Source: Streptomyces sp. A 4/2 (GTDB lineage: Bacteria > Actinomycetota > Actinomycetes > Streptomycetales > Streptomycetaceae). Taken from it: a DNA stretch of 64,000 nt. The stretch is taken from positions 124,001 through 188,000 of the forward strand of contig NZ_CALNVW010000002.1 in NCBI RefSeq assembly GCF_940670765.1, given 5' to 3'. The stretch's first letter is position 1; every line of letters begins with the position of its first letter. A program made the translations under genes and the position numbers. Below the pieces are notes generated by a model. That model was not told the DNA's origin. It was given only the letters and a program-made list of their open reading frames with translations, and ran no database searches. Of the stretch, positions 8,600-17,549 are shown in pieces.

Positions 8600-9992
8600 C
8601 GCGGACCAAAGGTACGCGAGCGGAGACCGCGGTCCCGTGTCCCGGTTCGGACTCGACCGTCACCGTGCCCGCGATCCGCTCGGCGCGGGCGCACATCCCG
8701 CCGAGTCCGAAGCCCCCGCCGGTGGAGCGCGGCGGAAGGGCGAGCGGGTCGAAGCCCCGGCCGTCGTCGCGTACGTCCAGCGCCATCTCGTCGTCCATGT
8801 ACGAGAGGGTCACCCCGACCCGGGCGGCCCCGGAATGCCGTGCGGTGTTGGTGAGCGCCTCCTGGGCGATGCGGAGCAGGGTGGCCTCGACCTCGTCGTG
8901 CAGCGGCTCGACGGTGCCGGTGACGGTGAACTCGGCCCGTACGCCCGTCGACCGGGACCACTCCCCGACCAGCTTCTCCAGTGCTTCGGGCAGCGAGTCG
9001 TCGGCCAGCGCGACCGGGCTGAGGTTCTGCACGGAGCGACGGGCCTCGCCCAGGCTGTGGCGGGCCAGTTGCTGGGCGCGGGCCAGGTGTTCCCGGGCGG
9101 TCTCCGGGGTGCCGCCGGTCATGGTGACCACCTGGAGCTGGGTGATGATGCCCGTCAGCCCCTGCGCCAGGGTGTCGTGGATCTCGGCGGCGAGCCGGCG
9201 CCGCTCGTCGGCGACGCCCGCTTCCCGTGCCTGGACGAGGAGTTGGGCGTGCAGGGCGGTGTTCTCGTCGAGGGCCTGCTGGAGCCGGATGTTGGTCCGC
9301 TCCAGTTCACCGATGGTGACGACCTGGGCCCGCGCCAGCTCCTCCTCCCGGGAGGCGACGCGGCCGAAGACGGTGAGCAGGGTGAGGTTGATCCCGAGTA
9401 CCACCCCGAAGATGACCCAGCCGACGGAACCGCGGGGCGGCAGCCCACCGGACTGGGATCCGGCGATCGTGACGGCGGAGGCGAACAGACCGGCCCGCAG
9501 CAGTCTGCGGGGCAGCACGCGCTCCGCGCCGATGTAGCCGGTGGACGCGTAGAAGGCGAAGAAGGGGTTGATCCAGGTGAGCACGAAGGCGATCGCCCAG
9601 CGCAGGAAGTAGTAGAGGGCGCCGAGCGTCCCGGGGCCCTGGCGGCTGGGCAGGGCCCGTCCCCACCAGAGCTGGAGGAGGACAGCGGCGACGATCAGGG
9701 TTCCGGCGACGTACAGCTCGCCGGTGGTCGTCCCCAGCGCGCCGATGGTCGCCGAGCCGACCACGGTGGAGAACGCGAGGAGACCGTACGGGCCCCAGCG
9801 CTGCAACGTCGCCCAGCGCTGCTCGACCAGCGAGGAGGCTGCCGCCGCCCGGACGGCTGCCTCCCTGACGCGCGCACGGTCCGGGTGAGCGGATACGGCC
9901 GGGGCGGTGGAGCCGGTCGGATCGGCCGGGATGACGGTCATCCGACCAGTCTGCCCGGTCCGGTCCGGCTCGGTGCCCGCTCGTGCGGCCAT
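8589..9992 (-). CDS. Sensor histidine kinase (HPK7/NarX-like)
   Basis: About 467 aa from the ATG at 9992, preceded by a purine-rich GGGAAGGGGAACGGGG; an in-frame ATG at 9941 is the alternative. The N-terminal half has five or six membrane segments with almost no extracytoplasmic loops. A coiled coil (REEELARAQVVTIGELERTN) follows, then the HisKA_3 dimerisation box with the phospho-His in AAEIHDTLAQGLTGI and a GHKL ATPase with VRDDGRGFDPL and GGFGLGGMCARAERIAG. The small sensor suggests detection of membrane or cell-envelope state. It is partnered with the overlapping LuxR regulator and lies downstream of the ABC genes. Confidence 0.92.
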   Translation of the reverse strand: MAARAGTEPDRTGQTGRMTVIPADPTGSTAPAVSAHPDRARVREAAVRAAAASSLVEQRWATLQRWGPYGLLAFSTVVGSATIGALGTTTGELYVAGTLIVAAVLLQLWWGRALPSRQGPGTLGALYYFLRWAIAFVLTWINPFFAFYASTGYIGAERVLPRRLLRAGLFASAVTIAGSQSGGLPPRGSVGWVIFGVVLGINLTLLTVFGRVASREEELARAQVVTIGELERTNIRLQQALDENTALHAQLLVQAREAGVADERRRLAAEIHDTLAQGLTGIITQLQVVTMTGGTPETAREHLARAQQLARHSLGEARRSVQNLSPVALADDSLPEALEKLVGEWSRSTGVRAEFTVTGTVEPLHDEVEATLLRIAQEALTNTARHSGAARVGVTLSYMDDEMALDVRDDGRGFDPLALPPRSTGGGFGLGGMCARAERIAGTVTVESEPGHGTAVSARVPLVRDEI

Positions 9993-9993
9993 C

Positions 9994-10077
9994 CCCGTTC
10001 CCCTTCCCGCTCTCGTTCCCGCTCTCGTTCCTGCTCTCCTTCCCGCTCCTTTTCCCGCTGCCGCGTCCGCTCCTGTG
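9994..10077. repeat. 12-bp tandem repeat between ABC permease and kinase genes
   Basis: Degenerate 12-bp units: two exact copies of CCCGCTCTCGTT (10006-10017, 10018-10029) flanked by variants (CCTGCTCTCCTT, CCCGCTCCTTTT, CCCGCTGCCGCG, TCCGCTCCTGTG). On the coding strand it is a polypurine tract that ends directly at the kinase start and supplies its ribosome-binding sequence. Copy number may therefore influence kinase translation. Confidence 0.7.
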
Positions 10078-10078
10078 G

Positions 10079-10864
10079 TCACTCCCAGCGGAACCAGCGG
10101 TTGGCCCCGGCCGACAGCAGGACGGCCCACAGGGCGAGCACACCCAGGTGGGTCCAGCCGGGCCAGTTGCCCGTGGCCGCCTGGCTGAGCGCCTGGGAGG
10201 CGGCGCCGAAGGGGGTGAGTTCGACGATGTGGGCGAGGGTGTCCGGCATGGTCTGGACCGGCAGCCAGACGCCCGCGCAGAACATCATCGGGAAGAAGAC
10301 CGCCGAGCCGATCGCGTTGGCGGCCTTGGAGTTGCGCGACAGCGCGGAGACCAGCGCGCCCAGCGCCAGCGCGGTGAGGATCGCGAGCAGCAGCGCGAGA
10401 ACGTATCCGAAGGCCTGGCGCGGCAGCGGCACGTCGAAGGCGATCCGGCCGACCGCGAGCGACAGCAGGGTGGAGATCAGCCCGGCAGCACCGTGCAGTC
10501 CCATCTGGGCCGCGAGCAGCGCGTGGGGGCGGACCGGGGTGGTGGACATCCGGCGCAGGATGCCGCGCTCCCGGTAGCCGGTGATCACCGGGGGCATGGC
10601 CTGGAGGCCGGCCAGGATCATGGCGAGCAGCACGGTGACGGGGACGTACGCGTCGACCAGCCGTCCGCCGCCGAGCGCGTCGGTGGGTTCCCGGAACGAG
10701 GGGATGGAGCCGAGGATCACCAGCAGCAGTGTGGGAAACACCATGACCCAGAACAGGGTGGCGGGCTCCCGGCGGAAGAGCCGGGCCTCGGTCCGCAGCA
10801 CGGTGGCGGAGGCCCCGGCCCGCCGGGTCACCGTCGCGGGCGGGTTCGCGGTCGTGGTGCTCAT
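10079..10864 (-). CDS. ABC-2 type transporter permease (drug/lipid export)
   Basis: 261 aa with six predicted membrane segments (for example FWVMVFPTLLLVILGSIP, VTVLLAMILAGLQAM, GYVLALLLAILTALALGA). The GYRERGILRRMSTTPVRPH segment is characteristic of DrrB-type ABC-2 permeases. Its start overlaps the ATPase gene by 4 nt (ATGA), so the two form an exporter complex. The last residues, ANRWFRWE, are the usual C-terminus of this family. Substrate unknown; daunorubicin-type or lipid substrates are family precedents only. The downstream kinase/regulator pair suggests a self-regulated, signal-inducible export system. Confidence 0.92.
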   Translation of the reverse strand: MSTTTANPPATVTRRAGASATVLRTEARLFRREPATLFWVMVFPTLLLVILGSIPSFREPTDALGGGRLVDAYVPVTVLLAMILAGLQAMPPVITGYRERGILRRMSTTPVRPHALLAAQMGLHGAAGLISTLLSLAVGRIAFDVPLPRQAFGYVLALLLAILTALALGALVSALSRNSKAANAIGSAVFFPMMFCAGVWLPVQTMPDTLAHIVELTPFGAASQALSQAATGNWPGWTHLGVLALWAVLLSAGANRWFRWE

Positions 10865-11763
10865 GCTGCGGCCTCCGTGAGGTCGAGGAACGCGTCGTCC
10901 AGCGTGGCGTCGGTGACGCGGAGTTGGTGGGCGGTGATGCGGTTCCTGGCGAGCAGGGTGATGACGGCGTTGACGGTCTCGTCGGTACCGTCGATGACGA
11001 GCCCGCCGTCCCGCTCCTGCACGGCCGTGGCGCCGGGCAGACCTTCCAGTTCCCGTACGTCGAGCGGGGACGACGGGGTGAAGGTCATGACCGTCGAGCT
11101 GGACGAGCGGCGGATCAGCCCGGCCGGGGTGTCGAGAGCGACGACCCGGCCCTTGTCGATCACGGCGATCCGGTCGCAGAGGCGCTGGGCCTCCTCCATG
11201 AAGTGGGTGACGAGCAGAACGGTCACCCCGCTGTCGCGTACGTCCTCGATCAGCTTCCAGGTGTCCCGGCGGGCGCGCGGGTCGAGTCCGGTCGTCAGCT
11301 CGTCGAGCACGACCACCCGGGGGTTGCCGATCAGGGCGAGTGCGATGGACAGCCGCTGCTTCTGACCGCCGGAGAGCTTGGCGAAACGGTCGTCGAGCTT
11401 GGCTTCGAGGCCGAGGCGCTCGGCGAGCGGGCGCCAGTCGGCGGGGTGCGCGTAGAAGGAGGAGTAGAGCTCCAGTGCCTCACGCACGGTGATCTTCGGC
11501 TGGAGTTCGCTCTCCTGGAGCTGGGCGCCGAGGATCTTCGTCACCCGGTCGTGGTCGGCGACCGGATCGAATCCGGCCACCCGGACGGCGCCCGCGTCGG
11601 GCACCCTCAGCCCCACGACGCACTCCACCGTCGTGGTCTTGCCCGCGCCGTTCGGTCCCAGGATCCCGAAGATCTCCCCCACCTCGACGGCGAAGGACAC
11701 CCCGTCCACGGCGGGTTGGGCGCCGTAGGCCTTCCGCAGTCCGTTCACTTCGATGATTGCCAT
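10861..11763 (-). CDS. ABC transporter ATP-binding protein (DrrA-type)
   Basis: 300 aa from the ATG at 11763 (MAIIEVNGLRKAYG). Walker A is GPNGAGKTTT, the signature LSGGQKQRLSIALAL, Walker B VVVLDELTTGLD, and the switch histidine lies in LLVTHFMEEAQRL. Walker B reads DELTTGLD rather than the usual DEPTTGLD, a mild variation that keeps the catalytic Glu. A C-terminal domain of about 80 aa typical of drug-resistance ATPases follows. It is the first gene of the four-gene operon ATPase-permease-kinase-regulator. A further in-frame start 12 codons upstream is possible. Confidence 0.93.
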   Translation of the reverse strand: MAIIEVNGLRKAYGAQPAVDGVSFAVEVGEIFGILGPNGAGKTTTVECVVGLRVPDAGAVRVAGFDPVADHDRVTKILGAQLQESELQPKITVREALELYSSFYAHPADWRPLAERLGLEAKLDDRFAKLSGGQKQRLSIALALIGNPRVVVLDELTTGLDPRARRDTWKLIEDVRDSGVTVLLVTHFMEEAQRLCDRIAVIDKGRVVALDTPAGLIRRSSSSTVMTFTPSSPLDVRELEGLPGATAVQERDGGLVIDGTDETVNAVITLLARNRITAHQLRVTDATLDDAFLDLTEAAA

Positions 11764-11909
11764 GTTCAGAGGTTCGCCGGAACCGGCGTCCCGCGGCATC
11801 CGCCATCACGCTCGAACCGGCATCAGCCGATCGGTTGATACCGGCCTACGACCCGTGGCGGCCTTCCGCGTGAGCGGCCGGGAACGCCGCGAAACTCGGT
11901 GGGCACTGT

Positions 11910-11936
11910 CAGTGGCGAACCGTAGTCTCGCCACTG
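11910..11936. promoter_or_regulatory. Palindrome at the promoter of the heterodimeric ABC exporter
   Basis: CAGTGGCGA (11910-11918) and TCGCCACTG (11928-11936) form a perfect 9-bp inverted repeat with a 9-nt spacer, ending on the base before the ATG at 11937. A -10-like TAGTCT lies at 11923-11928 with TGGGCA 17 nt upstream, so transcription could begin at or beside the ATG (leaderless mRNA). The palindrome would then be an operator overlapping the promoter. No adjacent regulator gene is evident. Confidence 0.55.
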
Positions 11937-13787
11937 ATGTCCGAACCACATGCAACGCCCCGTCCCCAGTCCGGCGTACGGTCACTCCTGCGGCTCCGGC
12001 CGTACGTACGGCCGGTGCGAAGACAGCTGGCCGGGGCGGCGTGCATCGCGATCGTCGCCTCGTGCCTGGGGCTGGTGTTCCCGCTCGTACTGAAGTGGAT
12101 CGTCGACGGGCCGGTCGCCGGCCGGGACGCCCGCGGGGTCTGGCTCGGCGCTCTGATGCTGTTCGGGCTCGGAGTCGCGGAGGCCGTACTCTTCGGCGTC
12201 CGGCGCTGGCTGGTCGCCCGGCCGCTCGCCTCGGTCGAGGCGTCGATGCGGGCCGATCTCTACCGTCATCTGCAGCGGCTCCCGGTGGCCTTCCACGACC
12301 GGTGGCCGTCCGGGCAGTTGCTCTCGCGCGGCACGACGGATCTGATGATGGTGCGGATGTTCCTCTCCTTTCCGCTGACGTTCCTGGTGGTCAACGGGGT
12401 GACGATCGTGGTCGGGTTCGTCATTCTGCTGGTGCAGCAGTGGACGCTGGGACTGGTGCTGCTGGCCCCGGCGATCCCGCTGATGATCATGTGCAAGGTC
12501 TTCGAGACGAAGTACGCGCTGGTCGCCCGGGTCTCCCAGGACCAGGTCGGCGATCTGACGACGGTCGTCGAGGAGAGCGTGCTGGGCATCCGCATCATCA
12601 AGGGCTTCGGCAGGCACCGCAGCCAGGCCCTGGCCTTCCGTGAGCTGTCCCAGCGGCTGCGTGCCACGGAACTGGTCAAGGCACGTCTGCTGGCGGCCAT
12701 CTGGACGCTCATCACCGCGATCCCCGAACTGGCCATCGGAGCCGCCCTGGTGGTCGGAACGGTCCAGGTCGCCGACGGCGGCCTGTCGGCGGGCACCCTG
12801 GTCGCGTTCCTCTCCACGGCGCTCGCGCTGCGCTGGCCGGTGGAGTCGATCGGCTTCCTGCTGGCGATCAGCCAGGACGCGGCAACGGCCACCCAGCGCT
12901 ACTTCGAGGTGCTCGACGTGGCCGAGGAGACGGATGTGGCCGAGGAGGCAGGCCGGGCCGAGGAGGTGGACCGGGTCGAGGAGGTGGACCGGGCGACGTA
13001 CGCCCCGGACGGCCGTGCCGCCGCCACGGCCGGGGGCGACGGGAGCGGACTGCGCTTCCACGGCGTCGAGTTCCGGTACCCCGACGCAGCCCCGGACGCC
13101 CCGCCCGTCCTGGAGCGGATCGATCTGCACATCCGGTCCGGGGAGACCCTGGCCGTCGTCGGCTCCACCGGCTCGGGCAAGACCACGCTCACCTCGCTCG
13201 TACCGAGGCTGCACGAGATCACCGGGGGCCGCATCACCCTCGACGGCCGGGACATCACCGCCATGCCGCGGGAGCGGCTGCGGGAGCTGGTCTCGGTGGC
13301 CTTCGAGGAGCCGACACTCTTCTCCGCGAGCGTCGGTGAGAACGTCCGGATGGGCCACGCGGAGGCGGACGAGGACGCGCTGCTGCACGCCCTGGACACC
13401 GCTCGGGCCGACTTCGTGCACGACCTGCCGCACGGCCCGCGCACCCAGGTCGGCGAGCAGGGCCTGAGCCTCTCCGGCGGGCAGCGCCAACGGCTCGCCC
13501 TGGCACGGGCGGTCGTCGGGCAGCCGCGCTTCCTGGTGCTGGACGATCCGCTGTCCGCGCTGGACGTGCACACCGAGGCGCTCGTCGAGGCGGCCCTGCG
13601 CCGGGTGCTCGCGGAGACGACGGCGCTCGTCATCGCGCACCGGCCGTCCACCGTGATGCTCGCCGACCGGGTCGCGCTGCTGTCCGAAGGGCGGATCGCG
13701 GCCGTCGGCACCCACCACGAACTCCTGCGCAGCAACGCCGAGTACGCCTGGCTGATGTCGGGCGCCGAAGGGGACGAGACCCGATGA
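11937..13787 (+). CDS. ABC exporter half-transporter A (degenerate ATP site)
   Basis: 616 aa. A six-helix type IV exporter membrane domain (about residues 20-320) is fused to a nucleotide-binding domain (about 360-610). The linker is acidic and repetitive (several VAEE/VEEVDR units, near residues 325-350). Walker A is GSTGSGKTT and the signature is canonical LSLSGGQRQRLALARA. Walker B reads FLVLDDPLSALD, with Asp where the catalytic Glu normally stands. This asymmetry is typical of heterodimeric exporters in which one ATP site is non-hydrolytic. The downstream gene overlaps by 4 nt and encodes the partner. No Shine-Dalgarno sequence precedes the ATG, so the mRNA may be leaderless. Confidence 0.94.
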   Translation: MSEPHATPRPQSGVRSLLRLRPYVRPVRRQLAGAACIAIVASCLGLVFPLVLKWIVDGPVAGRDARGVWLGALMLFGLGVAEAVLFGVRRWLVARPLASVEASMRADLYRHLQRLPVAFHDRWPSGQLLSRGTTDLMMVRMFLSFPLTFLVVNGVTIVVGFVILLVQQWTLGLVLLAPAIPLMIMCKVFETKYALVARVSQDQVGDLTTVVEESVLGIRIIKGFGRHRSQALAFRELSQRLRATELVKARLLAAIWTLITAIPELAIGAALVVGTVQVADGGLSAGTLVAFLSTALALRWPVESIGFLLAISQDAATATQRYFEVLDVAEETDVAEEAGRAEEVDRVEEVDRATYAPDGRAAATAGGDGSGLRFHGVEFRYPDAAPDAPPVLERIDLHIRSGETLAVVGSTGSGKTTLTSLVPRLHEITGGRITLDGRDITAMPRERLRELVSVAFEEPTLFSASVGENVRMGHAEADEDALLHALDTARADFVHDLPHGPRTQVGEQGLSLSGGQRQRLALARAVVGQPRFLVLDDPLSALDVHTEALVEAALRRVLAETTALVIAHRPSTVMLADRVALLSEGRIAAVGTHHELLRSNAEYAWLMSGAEGDETR

Positions 13788-15700
13788 CCACCAACGTCGA
13801 CGGCCGACGGGCCGCGGAGCCCGGCGCTGATCCGGACGCGGACGCGGGAACGGCGCCGGGCGCGCCGGAATCACCGGGAGCCGGCGCCGCGCCGCAGAAG
13901 GCCGGTGACGACCCGTACGACAAGGACGCGCTGCCCACCCCGCCCGGCGCGACCGGGGCCCTACTGCGCTCGCTCCTCGCACCGCACCGGACGCTCGCGG
14001 TGGTCTCCGCGCTGCTGATGCTCGTCCAACAGGCCGCGATCCAGGCGGGCCCGCTGCTCGTCGCGTACGCCATCGACCACGCGGTCCCCGCCTTCCGCGA
14101 CCACGACCACGGCCCGCTGATCGCCGTCGGTGTCGGCTACCTCGGCTGCGCGCTGCTCTCCGGGGCCCTGCAGTACGCCTTCGTGCTGACGTCCGCGCAC
14201 GTCAACCAGGGCGCTCTCCTCGATCTCCGCGGGCGGATCTTCCGGCACGCCCAGGCGCTGAGCGTCGACTTCCACGAGCGCTACACCTCGGGGCGTCTGA
14301 TCGCCCGCTCCACCACCGATGTCGAGTCGCTGCGCGAACTGCTCAGCGACGGCCTCCAGGAGCTCATCGGGGTGGTCCTCTCGGTGGTCTACATCTGCGT
14401 GATGCTGCTCTTCCTGGACTGGCAGCTCGGCGCGGTCGCGGTGCTCTCCTTCGTACCGCTGTATCTACTGATCCGTCTCTACCGGCGCCGGGTCTCGGTG
14501 GTCTTCGCTCAGCGCTCGACCGCGGTGGCCGCCGTCATCGTGAAGTTCGCGGAGACCATGAACGGCATCCGCCCGGTGCAGGCGTTCCGCCGCGAGCGGG
14601 CCAACGACGCGGAGTTCGACGAGCTCAACCGGCGCCACGAGCGGGTCAACGGCGATGCGCTGCTGGAGATGGCCCGCTATGTGGCCGGCTCCCGGCTGAT
14701 CGCCAACACCGCCGTGGCGGGCATCGTCCTGTGGGGCGCCTACCGGGTCACCGAAGGGGGACTCGCCCTCGGTGTGCTGGCCGCGTCCGTGCTGTACCTG
14801 CGCAGGCTGTACGACCCGATCGACCGGCTCGGCATGTTCCTCAACTCCTACCAGTCGGCGGCGGCCTCACTGGAGAAGATCGCGGGCCTGCTGGCCCAGG
14901 AGCCGACCGTCCCCGCGCCCCGGACCTCCCGGCCGCTGCCCGCGCTCACCTCCGGACACCCGGGCCGCGAGGTCGTCTTCGACGGCGTCCGCTTCGCCTA
15001 CCGCACCGGCGGCGAGGTACTGCCCCGCTTCGACCTCACCATCCCGGCGGGCCAGACGGTCGCGGTCGTCGGCTCGACGGGCGCGGGCAAGTCGACGCTC
15101 GCCAAACTCCTGGCCCGTTTCTACGATCCGACCGACGGCCGGGTCCGCCTGGACGGGGTCGATCTCGCCGATCTGGACGTGCCCGAACTGCGGCGCGGCG
15201 TCGTCATGGTGACGCAGGAGGCGTTCCTCTTCTCCGGCACGATCGCCGAGAACATCGCCATCGGCAGCCCCGGGGCGACGCCCGAGGACATCGAACGGGC
15301 CGCGAAGGCCATCGGCGCGCACGACTTCATCGCCTCGCTGCCGGAGGGGTACGACACGGACGTACGCAAGCGTGGCGGCCGGATCTCCGCGGGCCAGCGC
15401 CAGTTGGTGTCCTTCGCCCGCGCGTTGCTCGCCGACCCCGCGGTGCTGATCCTCGACGAGGCGACGAGTTCGCTCGACATCCCGGGCGAACGGGCGGTGC
15501 AGCGCGCGATGGACACGGTGCTGCGCGGCCGTACGGCGGTGGTCATCGCCCACCGGCTCTCCACCGTGGAGATCGCGGACCGGGTCCTGGTGATGGAGAA
15601 CGGCAGGATCGTCGAGGACGGGACCCCGGACGAACTCATCGCGGGGACGGGGCGGTTCGCGGGTCTGCACCGGGCGTGGCGGGAGAGCCTGGTGGGGTGA
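13784..15700 (+). CDS. ABC exporter half-transporter B (catalytic ATP site)
   Basis: 638 aa with about 65 residues of disordered N-terminus, a six-helix membrane domain and an ATPase domain. Walker A is GSTGAGKST, Walker B VLILDEATSSLD with the catalytic Glu present, and the signature is altered to ISAGQRQLVSFARA instead of LSGGQ. Combined with partner A this gives one degenerate site (A Walker motifs plus the B signature) and one consensus site (B Walker motifs plus the A signature), a standard heterodimeric multidrug/lipid exporter. Start and stop overlap as ATGA at 13784. The stop codon region is part of a 16-bp repeat that bounds the inserted cassette downstream. Confidence 0.94.
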   Translation: MTTNVDGRRAAEPGADPDADAGTAPGAPESPGAGAAPQKAGDDPYDKDALPTPPGATGALLRSLLAPHRTLAVVSALLMLVQQAAIQAGPLLVAYAIDHAVPAFRDHDHGPLIAVGVGYLGCALLSGALQYAFVLTSAHVNQGALLDLRGRIFRHAQALSVDFHERYTSGRLIARSTTDVESLRELLSDGLQELIGVVLSVVYICVMLLFLDWQLGAVAVLSFVPLYLLIRLYRRRVSVVFAQRSTAVAAVIVKFAETMNGIRPVQAFRRERANDAEFDELNRRHERVNGDALLEMARYVAGSRLIANTAVAGIVLWGAYRVTEGGLALGVLAASVLYLRRLYDPIDRLGMFLNSYQSAAASLEKIAGLLAQEPTVPAPRTSRPLPALTSGHPGREVVFDGVRFAYRTGGEVLPRFDLTIPAGQTVAVVGSTGAGKSTLAKLLARFYDPTDGRVRLDGVDLADLDVPELRRGVVMVTQEAFLFSGTIAENIAIGSPGATPEDIERAAKAIGAHDFIASLPEGYDTDVRKRGGRISAGQRQLVSFARALLADPAVLILDEATSSLDIPGERAVQRAMDTVLRGRTAVVIAHRLSTVEIADRVLVMENGRIVEDGTPDELIAGTGRFAGLHRAWRESLVG

Positions 15701-15726
15701 GCGCGGTTGTAGGTTCCGCGATTCGG

Positions 15727-15786
15727 TGCGCACTGGACCCGTGAAATGCGCACTGAATGCGCAATCCCAAGGAGCTGTGCGCACTG
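15727..15786 (+). repeat. Phased TGCGCACTG repeats
   Basis: TGCGCACTG occurs at 15727-15735, 15747-15755 and 15778-15786, with a partial copy (TGCGCAAT) at 15758-15765. Start-to-start distances are 20, 11 and 20 bp, near whole turns of the helix, so a protein could bind on one face. Related copies on the other strand lie near the right end of the cassette (18147-18156, 18107-18115, 18081-18090) and upstream of the dehydrogenase gene (17636-17644). They may be transposase subterminal sites or operators for the MmyB-type regulator. Confidence 0.65.
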
Positions 15787-15821
15787 ACTCCGCACGGTAA
15801 CCAACGGCTGAAGGGGTTGGA

Positions 15822-16715
15822 CTATCCGTTGTGTGCTTCGAGCTCGGTCGCCAGCGTCTGTTGGGTGGCCGCCCACGACGCCAGGAGCGCCAAATTGTCA
15901 GCGGTCGGTGTGCCCGCGGGTGCGGTGTAGACGTTGAGGCGCAGGCCGGGTTCGGCGGGCAGTTCCAGGGACTCGACGTCCAAATCGAGCCGGCCCACGA
16001 TCGGATGGCGCACACGCTTGCGGCCGGACCGGTGCAGCCGCACGTCCTGGGATGCCCACCGCTGCCGAAATAGCTCACTGCACGTTGACAGTTCGCCGAC
16101 CAGGGCGATCAGCTCCTCGTCGTGCGGATTGCGGCCGGCTTCCATGCGTAGCTTCGCGGCCACGTCACCGGCAATTTGGTCGTGGTCGACAAAGAAATCT
16201 CCGGCCGCCTCGGGGCTCAGATAGACGAACCGCGCTGTGTTCGCGGGCCGTCGCGGGTCGGCCAGCACCGGTGAATACAGCGCGCGAGCGAGTTGGTTCA
16301 TGGCGAGCACGTCATAACGGCCGTTACCGATCCAGGCCGGCGCATCGGAGATCGCGCCGAGCACCTGCTGCAGGGTCGAGCGCACCGTCACGGCAGGCCT
16401 ACGCCGGCGTGGGCCACCGGGCGCCCTGGATTGGCGCGCGAGGTGGAACAGGTGGTCGCGCTCGGCCTCGTCGAGTTGCAAGGCAGAGGCCAACGCGTCG
16501 AGCACGCCATCGGAGGCACCGGCGAGGCTGCCGCGCTCCATGCGCACGTAGTAGTCGACGGATACCCCCGCCAGTAGCGCTACCTCCTCGCGGCGCAGAC
16601 CTTTGACCCGACGGTTGCCGCCGTAAGCGGGCAGGCCCGCCTGCTCCGGTGCGATGCGGGCGCGACGCGAGCTGAGAAACTCCCGTATCTCGGTGCGTGG
16701 ATCCATCGTGGCCAT
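15822..16715 (-). CDS. XRE-family regulator with MmyB-type ligand-binding domain
   Basis: 297 aa. The N-terminal helix-turn-helix is recognisable from GLRREEVALLAGVSVDYYVR, then MERG (about residues 38-61), followed by the MmyB-type PAS-like domain (APAWIGNGRYDVLAMNQLAR, LALLASWAA near the C-terminus). Such proteins in actinomycetes usually control an adjacent oxidoreductase and are thought to bind fatty-acid-like ligands. It lies 27 bp downstream of the short-chain dehydrogenase on the same strand, so they are probably co-transcribed. Its codon use is less GC-biased than that of neighbours, and the pair lies inside the repeat-bounded cassette, which fits horizontal acquisition. Confidence 0.93.
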   Translation of the reverse strand: MATMDPRTEIREFLSSRRARIAPEQAGLPAYGGNRRVKGLRREEVALLAGVSVDYYVRMERGSLAGASDGVLDALASALQLDEAERDHLFHLARQSRAPGGPRRRRPAVTVRSTLQQVLGAISDAPAWIGNGRYDVLAMNQLARALYSPVLADPRRPANTARFVYLSPEAAGDFFVDHDQIAGDVAAKLRMEAGRNPHDEELIALVGELSTCSELFRQRWASQDVRLHRSGRKRVRHPIVGRLDLDVESLELPAEPGLRLNVYTAPAGTPTADNLALLASWAATQQTLATELEAHNG

Positions 16716-16742
16716 CCCCTCACCGTAAGCCCGTCCCGCAGC

Positions 16743-17549
16743 CTAAGGGGTACCCGATGCGGTCGTCGCGATGCCGCCGTCCACCGGGATGATGGTGCCC
16801 GTGAGGTAGGACCCGGCCCGGCTGGCGAGAAACACGGCGATACCCGCCATGTCGTCGTCGCGGCCGAGCCGGCGCAGAGGGGCCGCCGCCGCGATCGTGT
16901 CGCCGATGGCATCGAGCGTGGACGCCATCATCCGCGACGGGAACACTCCCGGTGCTACCGCGTTCACCGTGACGTGCTGTGGGCCCAGCTCTCTGGCCAG
17001 CACTCTGGTGAGTTGATGGAGTGCCGCTTTGCTGCTGGCGTACGAGTAGTTGGGCGACTGGGCGACGTGGATGGCGGCGATACTGCCGATGTTGATGATC
17101 CGCGCGGGATCATCGGCGGTGCCTGCCCTGCGAAGTGCGGGGAGCAGCGCCTGCACCAGCCAGAACGGCGACTTGAGGTTGAGGTCGATCACTGTGTCCC
17201 AGGCCTCGTCCGGGAACGTCGCCAGCGGCTCGCGCCACATCGCTCCCGCGTTGTTGACAAGGATGTCCAGGCGTTCCGAGTCGGCCTTGACAAGATCAGC
17301 GAGGCGCTGGCACTCGTCGTGCCTGGACAGGTCGGCGGGGACTGCTTGAACGTCGCCGAATTCGGACAGTAGACGCTGTGCCTCCGCGCACGCGTCTGCC
17401 TTGCGTGAGCTGATGACGACGCGGGCGCCCGCCTGGAGAAGGCCGCGCGCCACCATCATCCCAATTCCCCTGGTGCCGCCAGTGACGAGGGCGTACTTCC
17501 CACTCAGATCGAAAAGTTCTGTGTGAGTGGTGAATTGGTTGTCCGCCAT
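16743..17549 (-). CDS. Short-chain dehydrogenase/reductase (SDR)
   Basis: 268 aa, classical SDR. It has the nucleotide-binding VTGGTRGIG near residue 21, NNAGAMW near 95, catalytic Ser around IINIGSIAA and the YASSK pair (Tyr, Lys) near 165-169, and the LTGTIIPVDGG C-terminal motif. NAD(P)(H)-dependent oxidation or reduction of an alcohol/ketone is expected. The substrate is unknown; the sequence pattern resembles gluconate 5-dehydrogenase-like and 3-oxoacyl-reductase-like enzymes. GGAG precedes the ATG at 17549. The likely operon partner and regulator is the MmyB-type gene 27 bp downstream. Confidence 0.92.
   Translation of the reverse strand: MADNQFTTHTELFDLSGKYALVTGGTRGIGMMVARGLLQAGARVVISSRKADACAEAQRLLSEFGDVQAVPADLSRHDECQRLADLVKADSERLDILVNNAGAMWREPLATFPDEAWDTVIDLNLKSPFWLVQALLPALRRAGTADDPARIINIGSIAAIHVAQSPNYSYASSKAALHQLTRVLARELGPQHVTVNAVAPGVFPSRMMASTLDAIGDTIAAAAPLRRLGRDDDMAGIAVFLASRAGSYLTGTIIPVDGGIATTASGTP

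Noticed and set aside
9994..10077. Possible CRISPR-like array
   Set aside because: Units are 12 bp, contiguous and without spacers, so this is a simple tandem repeat.
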